NCBI RefSeq assembly: GCF_041020765.1 | Contig: NZ_JBEUEJ010000001.1 | DNA length: 64,000 nt | Reading direction: 5' to 3' (one strand) | From: Kineococcus terrestris | GTDB taxonomy: Bacteria; Actinomycetota; Actinomycetes; Actinomycetales; Kineococcaceae | In this document: one piece after another, positions 25,714 to 34,259 of the stretch | How positions within the stretch are numbered: position 1 is the first letter of the stretch | How the letters are laid out: each line of letters opens with the position of its first letter | Translations under genes and position numbers: made by a program | Notes under the pieces: model-generated | What the model saw: the letters and a program-made list of their open reading frames with translations, nothing else | Database searches by the model: none | What the model was told of the DNA's origin: nothing

Positions 25714-27039
25714 TCAGCGCGACAGCTGCTCGTGCAGCGAGCACACGGCCGGGTAGACCGCCTCCGACCAGGTGGGGAAGGCCCGCACGTGCCGGGTGAG
25801 CAGCTCCACGTCCAGGCGGGCGCGCACCGCCAGCGCCAGCTCCGCGCCCCAGGAGTCGGCGTCGGGACCCACGCAGGAGGCGCCCACGAGGACGCCGGTG
25901 GCGGCGTCGGCGAACACGACGACGTGCCCGGTGACCTCCGCGGGGCGGCTCAGGCGCACCAGGCGCGCCCGCGCGACGTCGCCGACGCCGAAGGACGCGG
26001 ACACGGTGCCCTCGCCGCCGGAGACGTCGCCGACGCTGAAGACGGTCGGGTCGGTGTAGACGGCCCGCGGCACGGCGGAGTGGTCGGCGTCGTAGCCGCG
26101 GCCCAGCAGGTCGGCGGCGACGACGCGCGCCTGGTGGTTGGCGGCGTGGGTGTACGTGGCGATGCCGTTGACGTCGCCGACGGCGTACAGGCCGGGCGCG
26201 GCCCGGCAGCGGGCGTCGACGAGGACCCGCCCGTCCTCGCCGAGGCGCCCGCCGGCCTCCTCGACGCCGAGGCCGCGGGTGGCGGGGGCGCGACCGGTGG
26301 CCAGCAGGAGCCGGTCGAAGCCGACGGTCGTGCCGTCGGACAGCTCGGCGAGGCCGCCGTCGCCGTCCGGGCGCACCCGCGCGAGGGTCACGCCGGTGCG
26401 CACGTCGACGCCGTCGGCGCGCAGCGCGGCGGCCAGGCACTCGCCCACGGCGCGCGGCTCGCGCGCCAGCAGGGTGGGGCTGCGCTGCACCAGGACCACC
26501 CGCGAGCCGAGCCCCCGGTAGGCCTGCGCGGACTCGCAGGCCACCGCGCCGCCGCCGAGGACGAGCAGCCGGGCGGGCAGCTCGGGCGCGGCGAGCATCT
26601 GCTCCGACGTCCACGTCGGCACCTCGTCCAGGCCCTCCACGTCCGGGCGCACGGGGGTGCTGCCGGTGCCGACGACGACGGCGGGCGCGGTGAGGACGTC
26701 GGCGCCCACGACGACCCGTCCGGGGCCGGCCAGCCGCGCGCGCCCGCGCACGACGCGGATCCCCTCGCCGGTCAGCTCGGCGGCCGCCGCGGAGTCGTCG
26801 CGGCCGGAGGCGGCCTCGTCGCGCACGGCGACGGCCGCGGTCCACGGCAGGTGGGCGCGCGCCGACAGCAGCAGCGACTTGGCGGGCACGCACGCCAGGT
26901 ACGGGCAGTACCCGCCGACCAGGCCGTCCTCGACGGCGACGACGGAGCGCCCGGCGCGCGCCAGTTCCAGGGCGGCGATCTTCCCGCCGGAGCCGGTCCC
27001 GATCACCACGACGTCGCTGTCCACGCCCGCGAGCTTCAC
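25714..27039 (-). CDS. Dihydrolipoamide-dehydrogenase-like FAD/NAD(P) oxidoreductase with an altered active site
   Basis: A 441-aa class I pyridine nucleotide-disulfide oxidoreductase. The FAD motif VVVIGTGSGGKIAALELA is at the N terminus, the redox disulfide is Cys45-Cys50 (GGYCPYLACVPAKS), the NAD(P) motif is LVLGGGAVACESA, and GLYAVGDVNG is the second FAD motif. The C-terminal dimerisation domain ends with AFPTWSE, where the family normally has HPTxSE: the catalytic base His is Phe421 here. Glu426 of the dyad is kept. So classical lipoamide or mycothione reduction is doubtful, and quinone or another acceptor is possible. No pyruvate- or oxoglutarate-dehydrogenase genes are nearby. Start is the only GTG between the divergent ABC gene and the FAD motif. 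Confidence 0.85.
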   Translation of the reverse strand: MKLAGVDSDVVVIGTGSGGKIAALELARAGRSVVAVEDGLVGGYCPYLACVPAKSLLLSARAHLPWTAAVAVRDEAASGRDDSAAAAELTGEGIRVVRGRARLAGPGRVVVGADVLTAPAVVVGTGSTPVRPDVEGLDEVPTWTSEQMLAAPELPARLLVLGGGAVACESAQAYRGLGSRVVLVQRSPTLLAREPRAVGECLAAALRADGVDVRTGVTLARVRPDGDGGLAELSDGTTVGFDRLLLATGRAPATRGLGVEEAGGRLGEDGRVLVDARCRAAPGLYAVGDVNGIATYTHAANHQARVVAADLLGRGYDADHSAVPRAVYTDPTVFSVGDVSGGEGTVSASFGVGDVARARLVRLSRPAEVTGHVVVFADAATGVLVGASCVGPDADSWGAELALAVRARLDVELLTRHVRAFPTWSEAVYPAVCSLHEQLSR

Positions 27040-27095
27040 CGAAACTCCGACGACCCGCCCCCCGAAGGACCGACCCCGCCGGCCCCGCGGCGTGG

Positions 27096-27101
27096 TTGGG
27101 T
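27096..27101 (+). promoter_or_regulatory. Candidate -10 box of the ABC exporter operon
   Basis: TTGGGT, 6 nt, then GTG 27108; weaker match than the TAnnnT boxes. Confidence 0.35.
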
Positions 27102-27107
27102 CGCTGC

Positions 27108-28112
27108 GTGAGCTCCCCACCCCCCGACGCCGCCGCGCTGGAGTGCCGCGGCCTGTCGAAGCGGTTCGGCCAGGTGCAGGCCCTGGACGCGCTGGACGTC
27201 GTCCTGACCGCCCCCGCCACCGGTCTGCTGGGCGCCAACGGCGCCGGGAAGTCGACGCTGCTGCGCACGGCGCTGGGGCTGACCCGCCCCGACGCGGGCC
27301 GCTTGGCGGTGCTGGGCCTGGACGCGGTGGCCCAGCGCGCGGAGGTGCGCCGGCGGGTCGGCTTCATGCCCGAGCACCCGTGCCTGCCGGCGGACCTGAG
27401 CGCGCAGGACGTGTGCGTGCACCTGGCGCGGATGCGCGGGCTGGGGCGCCGGGACGCGGTGCGCCGCACCAGCGAGGTGCTGTTCGCGGTGGGCCTGGAG
27501 GAGGAGCGCCGCCGCCCGGTGGGCAGCTACTCCCTGGGCATGCAGCAGCGCACGAAGCTGGCGCAGGCCCTCGTGCACGGCCCGGACCTGGTGCTGCTGG
27601 ACGAGCCGACGTCGGGCCTGGACCCGGCCGGGCGCGAGGAGATGCTGCGGATCGTGCGGCGGCTGTCCACCGAGCTGGGGATCCGGGTGGTGACCAGCTC
27701 GCACGTGCTGGACGACATCGAGCGCACGTGCGACGAGGTCGTGGTGCTGCGCTCGGGCCGCCTGGCCGCGCAGCGGCCGGTGCAGGTGGCGGGGGCGGGC
27801 GCCGGTCCGGTGCGCGTGCAGGTGACGGGGGACGTGCCGGCGTTCGCGGCGGCGCTGGAGGCGGTCGCGGCGCCGCTGGGGGCGCGGCTGGCGCCGGCCC
27901 CGGACGGCGCGCTGGTGCTGGACCGCGGCACGGACGAGGTGCTGGACGCGGTGCGGGACCTGGCCGTCGAGCGCGGGGTGGGGCTGGCGCGGGTGGCGCC
28001 GGCCGGGCGCGGTCTGGAGGACGTGGTGCTCGACGCGATGCAGGGCGCCGAGCAGGGCGCGGAGCAGGAGGCCGAGCGGGCGGGGCAGGAGGTGGCGACC
28101 GGTGAGCGCTGA
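27108..28112 (+). CDS. ABC transporter ATP-binding protein, ABC-2 export type (first of two)
   Basis: A 334-aa ATPase. Walker A is GANGAGKST at about residue 45, the signature is SYSLGMQQR, and Walker B is LVLLDEPTSGLDPAG with the switch His in VTSSHVLDD. The C-terminal 110 residues form the accessory domain common in NatA/CcmA-type exporters and end in an Ala/Glu-rich tail. Its 3' end overlaps the permease start by 11 nt, and four exporter genes follow each other with overlaps, so two ATPase-permease pairs form a single operon. Confidence 0.92.
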   Translation: MSSPPPDAAALECRGLSKRFGQVQALDALDVVLTAPATGLLGANGAGKSTLLRTALGLTRPDAGRLAVLGLDAVAQRAEVRRRVGFMPEHPCLPADLSAQDVCVHLARMRGLGRRDAVRRTSEVLFAVGLEEERRRPVGSYSLGMQQRTKLAQALVHGPDLVLLDEPTSGLDPAGREEMLRIVRRLSTELGIRVVTSSHVLDDIERTCDEVVVLRSGRLAAQRPVQVAGAGAGPVRVQVTGDVPAFAAALEAVAAPLGARLAPAPDGALVLDRGTDEVLDAVRDLAVERGVGLARVAPAGRGLEDVVLDAMQGAEQGAEQEAERAGQEVATGER

Positions 28113-28986
28113 GACGACGGCCGGCGAGGGGGCCGCCCCGCGCGCGGTGCTGCACGACATCCGCTACTCGCGCTGGAGCGGGACGCTGCGCCCGCGCCGC
28201 TCGGCCGTGGCCGCCTTCGTGGCCTCGGGGGTGCGCCGGCCGCTGGGCCTGCGCCGCAGCGCGGGCGCGAAGGTGTGGCCGTTCCTGCTGCTGGGCGCGG
28301 CGTACCTGCCGGCGCTGGCGGTGGTCGCGGTGCCGCTGCTGGTGCCGGCGGTGCCGGTGCAGCCGACGGAGCTGATCTCCTACCCGCAGCTGCTGGCGAC
28401 GAACGCGGTGGTGCTGCTGGCGTTCACGGCCACGTCCGTCCCCTCGATGCTGACCCGCGACCGGCGCGACCGGGTCCTGTCGCTGTACTTCGCGACCGCG
28501 CTGTCGTGGCTGGAGTACGTCACGGGGGTGGTGCTGGCGGCGCTGGCGCTGCTGGCGATCATCGTCCTCGGCCCGATGCTCGTGCTGTTCGTGGGATCGG
28601 TGGCCACGGCCGACGAGCCGCTGCGCTGGCTGGGCGACACCGCGGGCGAGCTGCCGCGGATCGTGGCGGCGGCCGCGCTCGTGGCGGCGTTCCACGCCGC
28701 GCTGGGGCTGGCGGCGGGGTCGCTGACCTCGCGGCGGGTGTTCGCCGTCGGCGGCTACCTGGCGGTCGTGCTGGTCGGGCCGGCGCTGGCGAACCTGCTG
28801 GCGGCGGTGACGGGGGAGGAGTGGCCGCTGGCGTTCGACCCGGCGACCGGCCCGGTGCGGCTGGCCACGAGCGTGCTGGACGGCACGGCCGGGACGGGCG
28901 CGCTGGGCTGGGCGGTGTGGGCGGCGGTCGTCGTCGCCGGCTGCGCGGTCCTGGCGCTGAAGTACGGGCGGGGGAGCGACGCGTGA
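28102..28986 (+). CDS. ABC-2 type permease (first of two)
   Basis: A 294-aa membrane protein with six predicted helices and a cytoplasmic basic N-terminal segment (residues 1-55). The pattern LTRDRRDRVLSLYFATALSW between helices 2 and 3 resembles the DRR-containing intracellular loop of ABC-2 exporters. Partner of the preceding ATPase; the stop overlaps the next ATPase start (GTGA). Exported substrate unknown. Confidence 0.85.
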   Translation: MSAETTAGEGAAPRAVLHDIRYSRWSGTLRPRRSAVAAFVASGVRRPLGLRRSAGAKVWPFLLLGAAYLPALAVVAVPLLVPAVPVQPTELISYPQLLATNAVVLLAFTATSVPSMLTRDRRDRVLSLYFATALSWLEYVTGVVLAALALLAIIVLGPMLVLFVGSVATADEPLRWLGDTAGELPRIVAAAALVAAFHAALGLAAGSLTSRRVFAVGGYLAVVLVGPALANLLAAVTGEEWPLAFDPATGPVRLATSVLDGTAGTGALGWAVWAAVVVAGCAVLALKYGRGSDA

Positions 28987-29915
28987 GCGCGGTGGTGGAG
29001 CTGGACGCCGTCAGCAAGTGGTACGGCGACACGGTGGCCCTGTCGGACGTCAGCGTCGCGCTGGGGCCGGGGGTGACGGGCCTGCTGGGCCACAACGGCG
29101 CGGGCAAGTCGACGGCGCTGTCGCTGCTGGCCGGCGCGGTGCGCCCCAGCCAGGGCCGGGTGCGGGTGCTGGGCCTGGACCCGCACGCCGATCCGTCGGT
29201 GCACCGCGGGCTGGGGGTGGTCGCCGACGGGGAGGGGACGTGGGCGCACGCCACCGCGACCGCGCAGGTGGAGTTCCTGGCCCGCCAGCGGGGGGTGCGC
29301 GACCCGCGCTCGGCGGCGCGCGCCGCGCTGGCGCGGGTGGGCCTGACGCAGGCCGCCGACCGGCGGGTGGGCGGCTACTCCAAGGGCATGCGGCAGCGGG
29401 TGAAGCTGGCGCAGGCCCTCGTGCACGACCCGCAGGTGCTGCTGCTGGACGAGCCGCTGAACGGCCTGGACCCGGCGCAGCGGCGCGCGGACGTGGACCT
29501 GGTGGCGGCGCTGGGCGCGGAGGGGCGCACGGTCCTGGTGTCCTCGCACGTGCTGGGCGAGGTGGAGCGGATGGCGCAGCGGGTGCTGGTCGTCGTCAAC
29601 GGCCGCCTGGTCGCCGAGGGCGAGCCGGCGGGCATCCGGGAGCTGCTGGTGGACCGGCCGCGCTCGGTGCGCCTGGCCGGGCCGGCGGTGCGCGAGCTGG
29701 CGGGGGCGCTGCTGGCGGACGGGCTGGTGAGCGCGGTGCGGGTGGAGGAGCACGACGTGGTGGTGGAGGCGCCGCGGGCGGTGGCGCTGGCGGAGGCGCT
29801 GCCGGCGGCGGCGCGGCGCGCGGGCGCGACGCTGCGGCGGGTGGAGCCCGTCGGGGAGGACCTGGAGAGCACGTTCGCGCACCTGGTGCGCGCGGCGAGG
29901 GGAGCGGGCCGGTGA
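28983..29915 (+). CDS. ABC transporter ATP-binding protein, ABC-2 export type (second)
   Basis: A 310-aa paralogue of the 27108 ATPase. Walker A is GHNGAGKST, the signature SYSKGMRQR is written GGYSKGMRQR, and Walker B is VLLLDEPLNGLDPAQ. It has the same accessory C-terminal domain, ending with ESTFAHLVR as is typical of the family. Coupled at both ends by 4-nt overlaps. Confidence 0.92.
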   Translation: MSAVVELDAVSKWYGDTVALSDVSVALGPGVTGLLGHNGAGKSTALSLLAGAVRPSQGRVRVLGLDPHADPSVHRGLGVVADGEGTWAHATATAQVEFLARQRGVRDPRSAARAALARVGLTQAADRRVGGYSKGMRQRVKLAQALVHDPQVLLLDEPLNGLDPAQRRADVDLVAALGAEGRTVLVSSHVLGEVERMAQRVLVVVNGRLVAEGEPAGIRELLVDRPRSVRLAGPAVRELAGALLADGLVSAVRVEEHDVVVEAPRAVALAEALPAAARRAGATLRRVEPVGEDLESTFAHLVRAARGAGR

Positions 29916-30661
29916 GCGCGTGGTCGGCGACGTCGACGACTCTGTACGGGTTCTCGCTGCGGGTGGTGCTGCTGCGCGGGCGCACGGCCGCGTTCGCGGT
30001 GCTGCCGCTGCTGGTGGCGGTGGTGGCCGTCGCGGTGATCGCGACGACGAGCGTGCCCTCGCGCTACGGGGTGACCTCGACGGTGACGGCGGGGATCGTC
30101 ACCGGTCTGGTGGTGCCGGTGGTGGCGCTGGTGCTGGGCACGGGCGCGTTCGGCGACGAGCGGGACGCCCGCACGCTGCCGCTGCTGCGCGGCACGGCCC
30201 GCCCGCGCTGGCACGTGGTGCTGTCGCGGTGGGCGGCGGCGTGGACGGCGACGGTGCTGCTCTGCCTGCCGGCGGCGGCGGGCGCGGCGGCGCTGGGCGT
30301 CTCGGTGGACCGCCCGGTGGGGCGGGTGCTGGCGGGCACGCTGCTGGCCACGGTCCTGACGGCGGCGGCGTACACGGCGGTGTTCGTGCTGCTGTCGCTG
30401 CTGACGAGCCGGGGCCTGCTGGCGGGGCTGGCGTACGTGGTGGTGTGGGAGACGTTCCTGGCGGGGCTGGCGCCGGCGCTGCGGGGGCTGTCGATCGGCT
30501 CGTACGGGCGGCGCGTGGCGACGCTGGCGCTGCCGGCGGACGTGCCGGTCGCGACGGTGGCGACGACGTCGGTGGCGGTGGCCGCGGTGGTCCTGGCGCT
30601 GGTGGCGGCGGTGGCCGTGGCGCTGGCGTCGCTGCGGCTGCAGCGGATGGACGTGGGGTGA
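29912..30661 (+). CDS. ABC-2 type permease (second)
   Basis: A 249-aa membrane protein with six helices. FGDERDARTLPLLRGTARPRWHVVLSR lies between helices 2 and 3, the usual signature loop of ABC-2 permeases. It ends the operon. Its stop is only 4 bp from the stop of the convergent GntR-family gene, inside the palindrome TGAGGCCTCA. Confidence 0.85.
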   Translation: MSAWSATSTTLYGFSLRVVLLRGRTAAFAVLPLLVAVVAVAVIATTSVPSRYGVTSTVTAGIVTGLVVPVVALVLGTGAFGDERDARTLPLLRGTARPRWHVVLSRWAAAWTATVLLCLPAAAGAAALGVSVDRPVGRVLAGTLLATVLTAAAYTAVFVLLSLLTSRGLLAGLAYVVVWETFLAGLAPALRGLSIGSYGRRVATLALPADVPVATVATTSVAVAAVVLALVAAVAVALASLRLQRMDVG

Positions 30662-30665
30662 GGCC

Positions 30666-31421
30666 TCAGCCCCGGTCCGCGCCGCGGGGGTGCAGGGCGT
30701 CCTCGATGCGCGCCCCCGCGGTGCGCATGTGGGCGCGCATGGTGCGCTCGGCGGCGCCCGGGTCGCCGGAGGCGATCGCCTCGAAGACCTCCCGGTGCTC
30801 GCGGGCGGCGATCTCCGCCTGCCGGCGCTCCTGCAGGTGGCGCTCGACCCACACCCGCAGCAGGGAGCGGATGCTCTGCAGCAGGTCGCCGAGGGCGTCG
30901 TTGCCGGCCGCCCGGCCGATCTGCTCGTGGAACATGGCGTCAGCGGCGACGAACGCGTCGAGGTCGTCGAGGCTGGCCTCCATCGCCTCGACGTGCTCGC
31001 GCAGCAGCGCGACGTCCGCGTCGGTGGCGCGCACGGTCGCCAGCGAGGCGGCCTGCACCTCCAGGGCGCTGCGGACCTCCGAGAGCTGGGCGGTGTGCTC
31101 ACCGGCCAGCATCAGGCCCCAGCTGAGCGTGGTGGGCAGGAGCTCGGACATGCTGTCGCGGATGTAGGTGCCCGACCCCGGCCGGACCGTGACCAGGCCG
31201 AGGATCTCCAGCGCGGCCAGCGCCTCGCGCACCGCGGAGCGGCCGACGCCCAGCGTCTCGGCGAGCTGCCGCTCGGGGGGCAGGCGCGAGCCGGGCGGGA
31301 ACTGCCCGGAGGCGACGCGCTCGGTCAGCTGGCGGGCCACCTCCGCAGCGGCGGAGCCGCGCGGCACGGCTGTCAGCGTCAGCTGCGCCAGCGCGGGGTC
31401 GTCCTGGCGGAAGGAGGGCAC
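30666..31421 (-). CDS. FadR-subfamily GntR transcriptional regulator, likely for the apiose locus
   Basis: A 251-aa regulator. The N-terminal winged helix (about 25-90) contains FPPGSRLPPERQLAETLGVGRSAVREALAALEILGLV and RPGSGTYI, and the C-terminal FCD domain (about 100-235) has the metal-binding Asp/His positions in DAMFHEQIGRAAGN and EHREVFEAIASGD. It is last in a minus-strand block after the lactonase and SDR genes and also has its own promoter, so it may regulate that block and the divergent operon. The ligand is probably a sugar acid. A possible conflict: the palindromes upstream of the operon look more LacI-like than FadR-like. Confidence 0.88.
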   Translation of the reverse strand: MPSFRQDDPALAQLTLTAVPRGSAAAEVARQLTERVASGQFPPGSRLPPERQLAETLGVGRSAVREALAALEILGLVTVRPGSGTYIRDSMSELLPTTLSWGLMLAGEHTAQLSEVRSALEVQAASLATVRATDADVALLREHVEAMEASLDDLDAFVAADAMFHEQIGRAAGNDALGDLLQSIRSLLRVWVERHLQERRQAEIAAREHREVFEAIASGDPGAAERTMRAHMRTAGARIEDALHPRGADRG

Positions 31422-31427
31422 TGGGGG

Positions 31428-31433
31428 AACCTA
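31428..31433 (-). promoter_or_regulatory. -10 box of the FadR-type gene, embedded in the upstream stop codon
   Basis: TAGGTT on the minus strand, 6 nt, then GTG 31421. Its TAG is the stop codon of the lactonase gene. This gives the regulator an independent leaderless transcript. Confidence 0.55.
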
Positions 31434-33377
31434 ACGGGTCGGTCCCGGCAGCGGCCCGGTCCAGACGAGGACCGCGCCGGGCGCCAGGGGCAGGAGGAGG
31501 GTGTCGCCCGGCGGCGTGGCCGACGGCCCGCCGGGCGCGCCGCCGGCGTCGTGCGCGGACCGCAGCCGCCCGGCGCCGAAACCGCCGGGCGCGCGCAGCC
31601 GCAGGTGCACGGCCCCGCCGGTGGTGTTGGCCGCCAGGACCGTGCAGTCGCCGCCGGGCCCGTCGGCCGGACCGGCGGCGAGGACGGCCGTGCCCGCGGG
31701 CAGGGCGCCGCGGGCCTCCCAGCGCGGCCGGCCGGCGAGCGCCGCGAGGTGGCCGACGGCGGCGGCCGCGGGGAACGGCTCGCCCTCCGCGGTCCCGAGG
31801 CCGCGCGGGCCCCGGGTCTCCGCGAAGGACAGGCTGCGCACGCCGGGGACGCCGAGGGCGGCGGCGGAGGCGACCAGCCAGGCGGCGAAGCCCCGGCTGC
31901 GCTGGCGGGGGTCGGTGGCGCCGGGCACGTGCTCCGCGCCGTACCCGCTGCTGAGGTCGCCGTGCGCCCCGGGCACCCGCGGGGTGGTGGCGACGGCGTT
32001 GAACCGCGGTGCGAGGGTGACCGGCCCGACGTGCACGGGGCGCCCGCCGGCCAGCCGCACGGCCTGCTCGGCGACGAGGCGCTGCACCGCCAGGGACTCG
32101 AGGACCTGCGCGCGCCCGCGCTCGTGCATCTGCGGGGTGGTGCTGAACGTCCAGGCCCCCGCCTCCGGCGGCAGCAGGTGGTGGCCGCGGTTGAGCTCGG
32201 TGAAGTGCGCCCGCGTGCCGGCCAGCGCCGGGACGTCCAGGCCGGCGCGCCGCAGCTCCTCCACCAGCGCCCGCCACAGGTCCGTCGTGCTGAGGTGGGT
32301 GGTGCTGTCGAAGGCGGCCGCGCGGTGCACGGGCAGGCCGCGCAGCGCGGCGACGGCCTCGGGCAGCGTCCGGGCGTCGCCCGTGACGAAGCGCACGTCG
32401 AGACCGGCGTCGGCGGCCTCGCGCCGGGCCTCCTCCAGCGCGCGGCGCCAGCCGGGGCCGTCGAGGTCGAGCTCGACCAGGACGGGCAGGGTGCCCGCCC
32501 ACGGCGGCAGGGGAGCGGGACCACCGTCGCGGCCGGGCGGCTGCGGCGCGGTGGAGGCGCCGGTACCGACCTCCGGGTGCGGCGCCGTGGAGGGCGCGAG
32601 GTCCACGTCGACCGGTCCCGCGGCGGTGGCGGTCCGCGCCGGAGCGGGCACGTCGGCGCCACCGGGCGCGGCGTCGAGCACCCGCAGCACCAGCTCCTGG
32701 TGCACGGTGCTCCCGCGCTCGAGGTGGACGGGGAAGGGCCGCTCGAGGGGGGTGCTGTACGTCTTGTAGGAGGCGTCGGTCCAGTTGCGCTGGTCCTCCA
32801 CCTCGAAGACGTCACCGCTCAGGTCGGCGCGCACGCGCCCCGCCGGGGCCGGCCACTCGAGCCCGGCGACGTCGCGGGCGGGCTGGTGCGGCGCGATCCC
32901 GCGGGGGAAGCGGGTGGTGGTGCGGGTGCCGCCGGGGTGGTGCACGAGCAGGTCGGTCCCGGCCAGGTCGGCGTGGTGCAGCAGCACGAGGCCGACGCGG
33001 TTGCACCAGGACGGGGCCAGCGCCCGCGCCTCCCCGCTGACGCGCACGCCGTCGCGGTCGACGCGCGCGCGCACCTCCCAGCTCACGTCCACGTCGCGGC
33101 CGCGCGCGCGGGCCCGGACGGTGACGTCGAGACCGTCGTGGCGGTGCTCGACCGAGAGCCGCTGCACGTCGGCGGGCACGGTGCCCCAGTCGCGGTCGCG
33201 CACGACGAGGCGCACCGCCCGCAGGACGGCCCGGCCCCCGCGGGCCAGCTCCTCCAGCTGGCCGCCGACCAGGTCCAGCTGCCAGCCGGCCGCCTCCAGG
33301 TGCACGGGCGCCGGGTCGTCGTCGCACCACAGCTCGCGCGCGGAGCGCTCGCCCAGCGGCCCGTCCGCGGGGTTCAC
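31431..33377 (-). CDS. apnL: Probable D-apionate lactonase (ApnL-like)
   Basis: A 648-aa cytoplasmic protein with no signal peptide. The central stretch DQRNWTDASYKTYSTPLERP is the part by which I recognise the D-apionate lactonase family; ApnL opens D-apionolactone to D-apionate in apiose catabolism. The N-terminal half is beta-rich and the C-terminal half resembles a TIM barrel (LNRGHHLLP, FAETRGPRG), with a Pro-rich linker near residues 265-305. The assignment rests on this motif plus neighbouring ApnO- and OiaC-like genes, so it is good but not proven. The GTG start overlaps the SDR stop by 4 nt. Confidence 0.7.
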   Translation of the reverse strand: MNPADGPLGERSARELWCDDDPAPVHLEAAGWQLDLVGGQLEELARGGRAVLRAVRLVVRDRDWGTVPADVQRLSVEHRHDGLDVTVRARARGRDVDVSWEVRARVDRDGVRVSGEARALAPSWCNRVGLVLLHHADLAGTDLLVHHPGGTRTTTRFPRGIAPHQPARDVAGLEWPAPAGRVRADLSGDVFEVEDQRNWTDASYKTYSTPLERPFPVHLERGSTVHQELVLRVLDAAPGGADVPAPARTATAAGPVDVDLAPSTAPHPEVGTGASTAPQPPGRDGGPAPLPPWAGTLPVLVELDLDGPGWRRALEEARREAADAGLDVRFVTGDARTLPEAVAALRGLPVHRAAAFDSTTHLSTTDLWRALVEELRRAGLDVPALAGTRAHFTELNRGHHLLPPEAGAWTFSTTPQMHERGRAQVLESLAVQRLVAEQAVRLAGGRPVHVGPVTLAPRFNAVATTPRVPGAHGDLSSGYGAEHVPGATDPRQRSRGFAAWLVASAAALGVPGVRSLSFAETRGPRGLGTAEGEPFPAAAAVGHLAALAGRPRWEARGALPAGTAVLAAGPADGPGGDCTVLAANTTGGAVHLRLRAPGGFGAGRLRSAHDAGGAPGGPSATPPGDTLLLPLAPGAVLVWTGPLPGPTR

Positions 33378-34135
33378 AGCGAGGTCATCCCGCCGTCGAC
33401 GCGGAAGAGCGCGCCCGTGGCGAAGGACGACTCGTCGCCGGCCAGGTAGACCATCAGCCCCTCGACGTCGGCGGGCGTGCCGGGCCGGCCCAGCGGCGTG
33501 CGGGCCACGATCGCCGCGCGCGAGTCCCGGTCGCCGGAGATCGCGGTGACCAGGGGCGTCTCGGTGTACCCGGGCACGACGGTGTTCACGCGGATCCCGT
33601 CGGCGGCGTAGGCCGCGGCGACGGTGCGCACCAGGCCGTGCACGCCGGCCTTGGAGGAGGAGTAGGCCGTGAAGTCGCGGCCCTCGCCGTTCAGGCCGGT
33701 GGGGCTGCCGGTGCAGACGATCGACCCGCCGCGCCCGCGCAGGGCGCGCACGGCGTGCTTGACGGTCAGGAAGGTCCCGGTCAGGTTCACGTCCAGGGTG
33801 CGCCGCCAGACGTCCAGGTCGAGGTCGGCCGCCGGCGCGTCCTGGCCGAACAGCTGCACACCGGCGTTGGCGACGACCACGTCCAGGGGAGGGCCGTCGG
33901 CGGTGGCTCGCGCGTAGGCGGCCACCACGCTGTCCTCGTCGGTGACGTCCATCCGCACCGCGACCGCCCGGCCCGGGCCGGGCAGCTCCCGCACGGCGCG
34001 CTCGGCGCCCTCCAGGTCGCGGTCGGCGAAGACGACCCGGGCGCCCTCGGCGGCGAAGCGGGTGGCCACCGCCCGTCCGATGCCCGACGCGGCGCCGGTC
34101 ACCAGCGCGTGCTTGCCCCCGAGCCGATCGCCCAC
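33374..34135 (-). CDS. Short-chain dehydrogenase/reductase, candidate sugar dehydrogenase
   Basis: A 253-aa classical SDR. The NAD(P) motif is TGAASGIG at residues 14-21, NAG comes at about residue 90, and the catalytic Ser and Tyr-x3-Lys lie in GSIVCTGS and YSSSKAGV. Asp at the end of beta-2 (VFADRD) favours NAD. First gene of the minus-strand arm of the apiose-type locus and coupled to the lactonase gene, it could oxidise D-apiose to its lactone; described apiose dehydrogenases belong to the Gfo/Idh family, so this would be a different solution. The GTG at 34135 has AGGAGGACGAGGA upstream. Confidence 0.8.
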   Translation of the reverse strand: MGDRLGGKHALVTGAASGIGRAVATRFAAEGARVVFADRDLEGAERAVRELPGPGRAVAVRMDVTDEDSVVAAYARATADGPPLDVVVANAGVQLFGQDAPAADLDLDVWRRTLDVNLTGTFLTVKHAVRALRGRGGSIVCTGSPTGLNGEGRDFTAYSSSKAGVHGLVRTVAAAYAADGIRVNTVVPGYTETPLVTAISGDRDSRAAIVARTPLGRPGTPADVEGLMVYLAGDESSFATGALFRVDGGMTSL

Positions 34136-34174
34136 GGTCCTCGTCCTCCTCGTCGCAGGAAGTCGCGTCCGCTC

Positions 34175-34180
34175 ACCGTA
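34175..34180 (-). promoter_or_regulatory. -10 box of the SDR-lactonase transcript
   Basis: TACGGT on the minus strand; transcription would start near 34168 with a leader of about 33 nt carrying the ribosome-binding site. The degenerate operator at 34182-34195 sits in its spacer. Confidence 0.5.
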
Positions 34181-34181
34181 G

Positions 34182-34195
34182 CCGAACCGGTTGAC
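34182..34195. promoter_or_regulatory. Operator half-degenerate copy in the divergent apiose promoter region
   Basis: Matches the perfect palindrome at 34221-34234 in 11 of 14 positions, with an intact AACCGGTTGAC. Centres are 39 bp apart. Confidence 0.5.
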
Positions 34196-34220
34196 CGGAA
34201 ACAGGGGCCGAGAGGAAAAG

Positions 34221-34234
34221 GTCAACCGGTTGAC
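34221..34234. promoter_or_regulatory. Palindromic operator GTCAACCGGTTGAC
   Basis: A perfect 14-bp palindrome with a CG centre, overlapping the -35 element of the plus-strand operon. The AACCGGTT core is typical of LacI-family sites; the only regulator gene in the locus is FadR-type, so the binding protein is unresolved. Confidence 0.65.
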
Positions 34235-34259
34235 AGAGTTCGCGGCGAGTGCGCAGACT
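34230..34259 (+). promoter_or_regulatory. Promoter of the oiaC-apnO-transporter-hydrolase operon
   Basis: TTGACA (34230-34235), 18-bp spacer, CAGACT (34254-34259). The -35 lies inside the operator. The resulting leader of about 160 nt (34266-34428) holds a near-exact tandem repeat around CTCAGCACCGCACTCGTCAG and a small GC hairpin (34310-34326); I recognise no known riboswitch in it. Confidence 0.6.
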
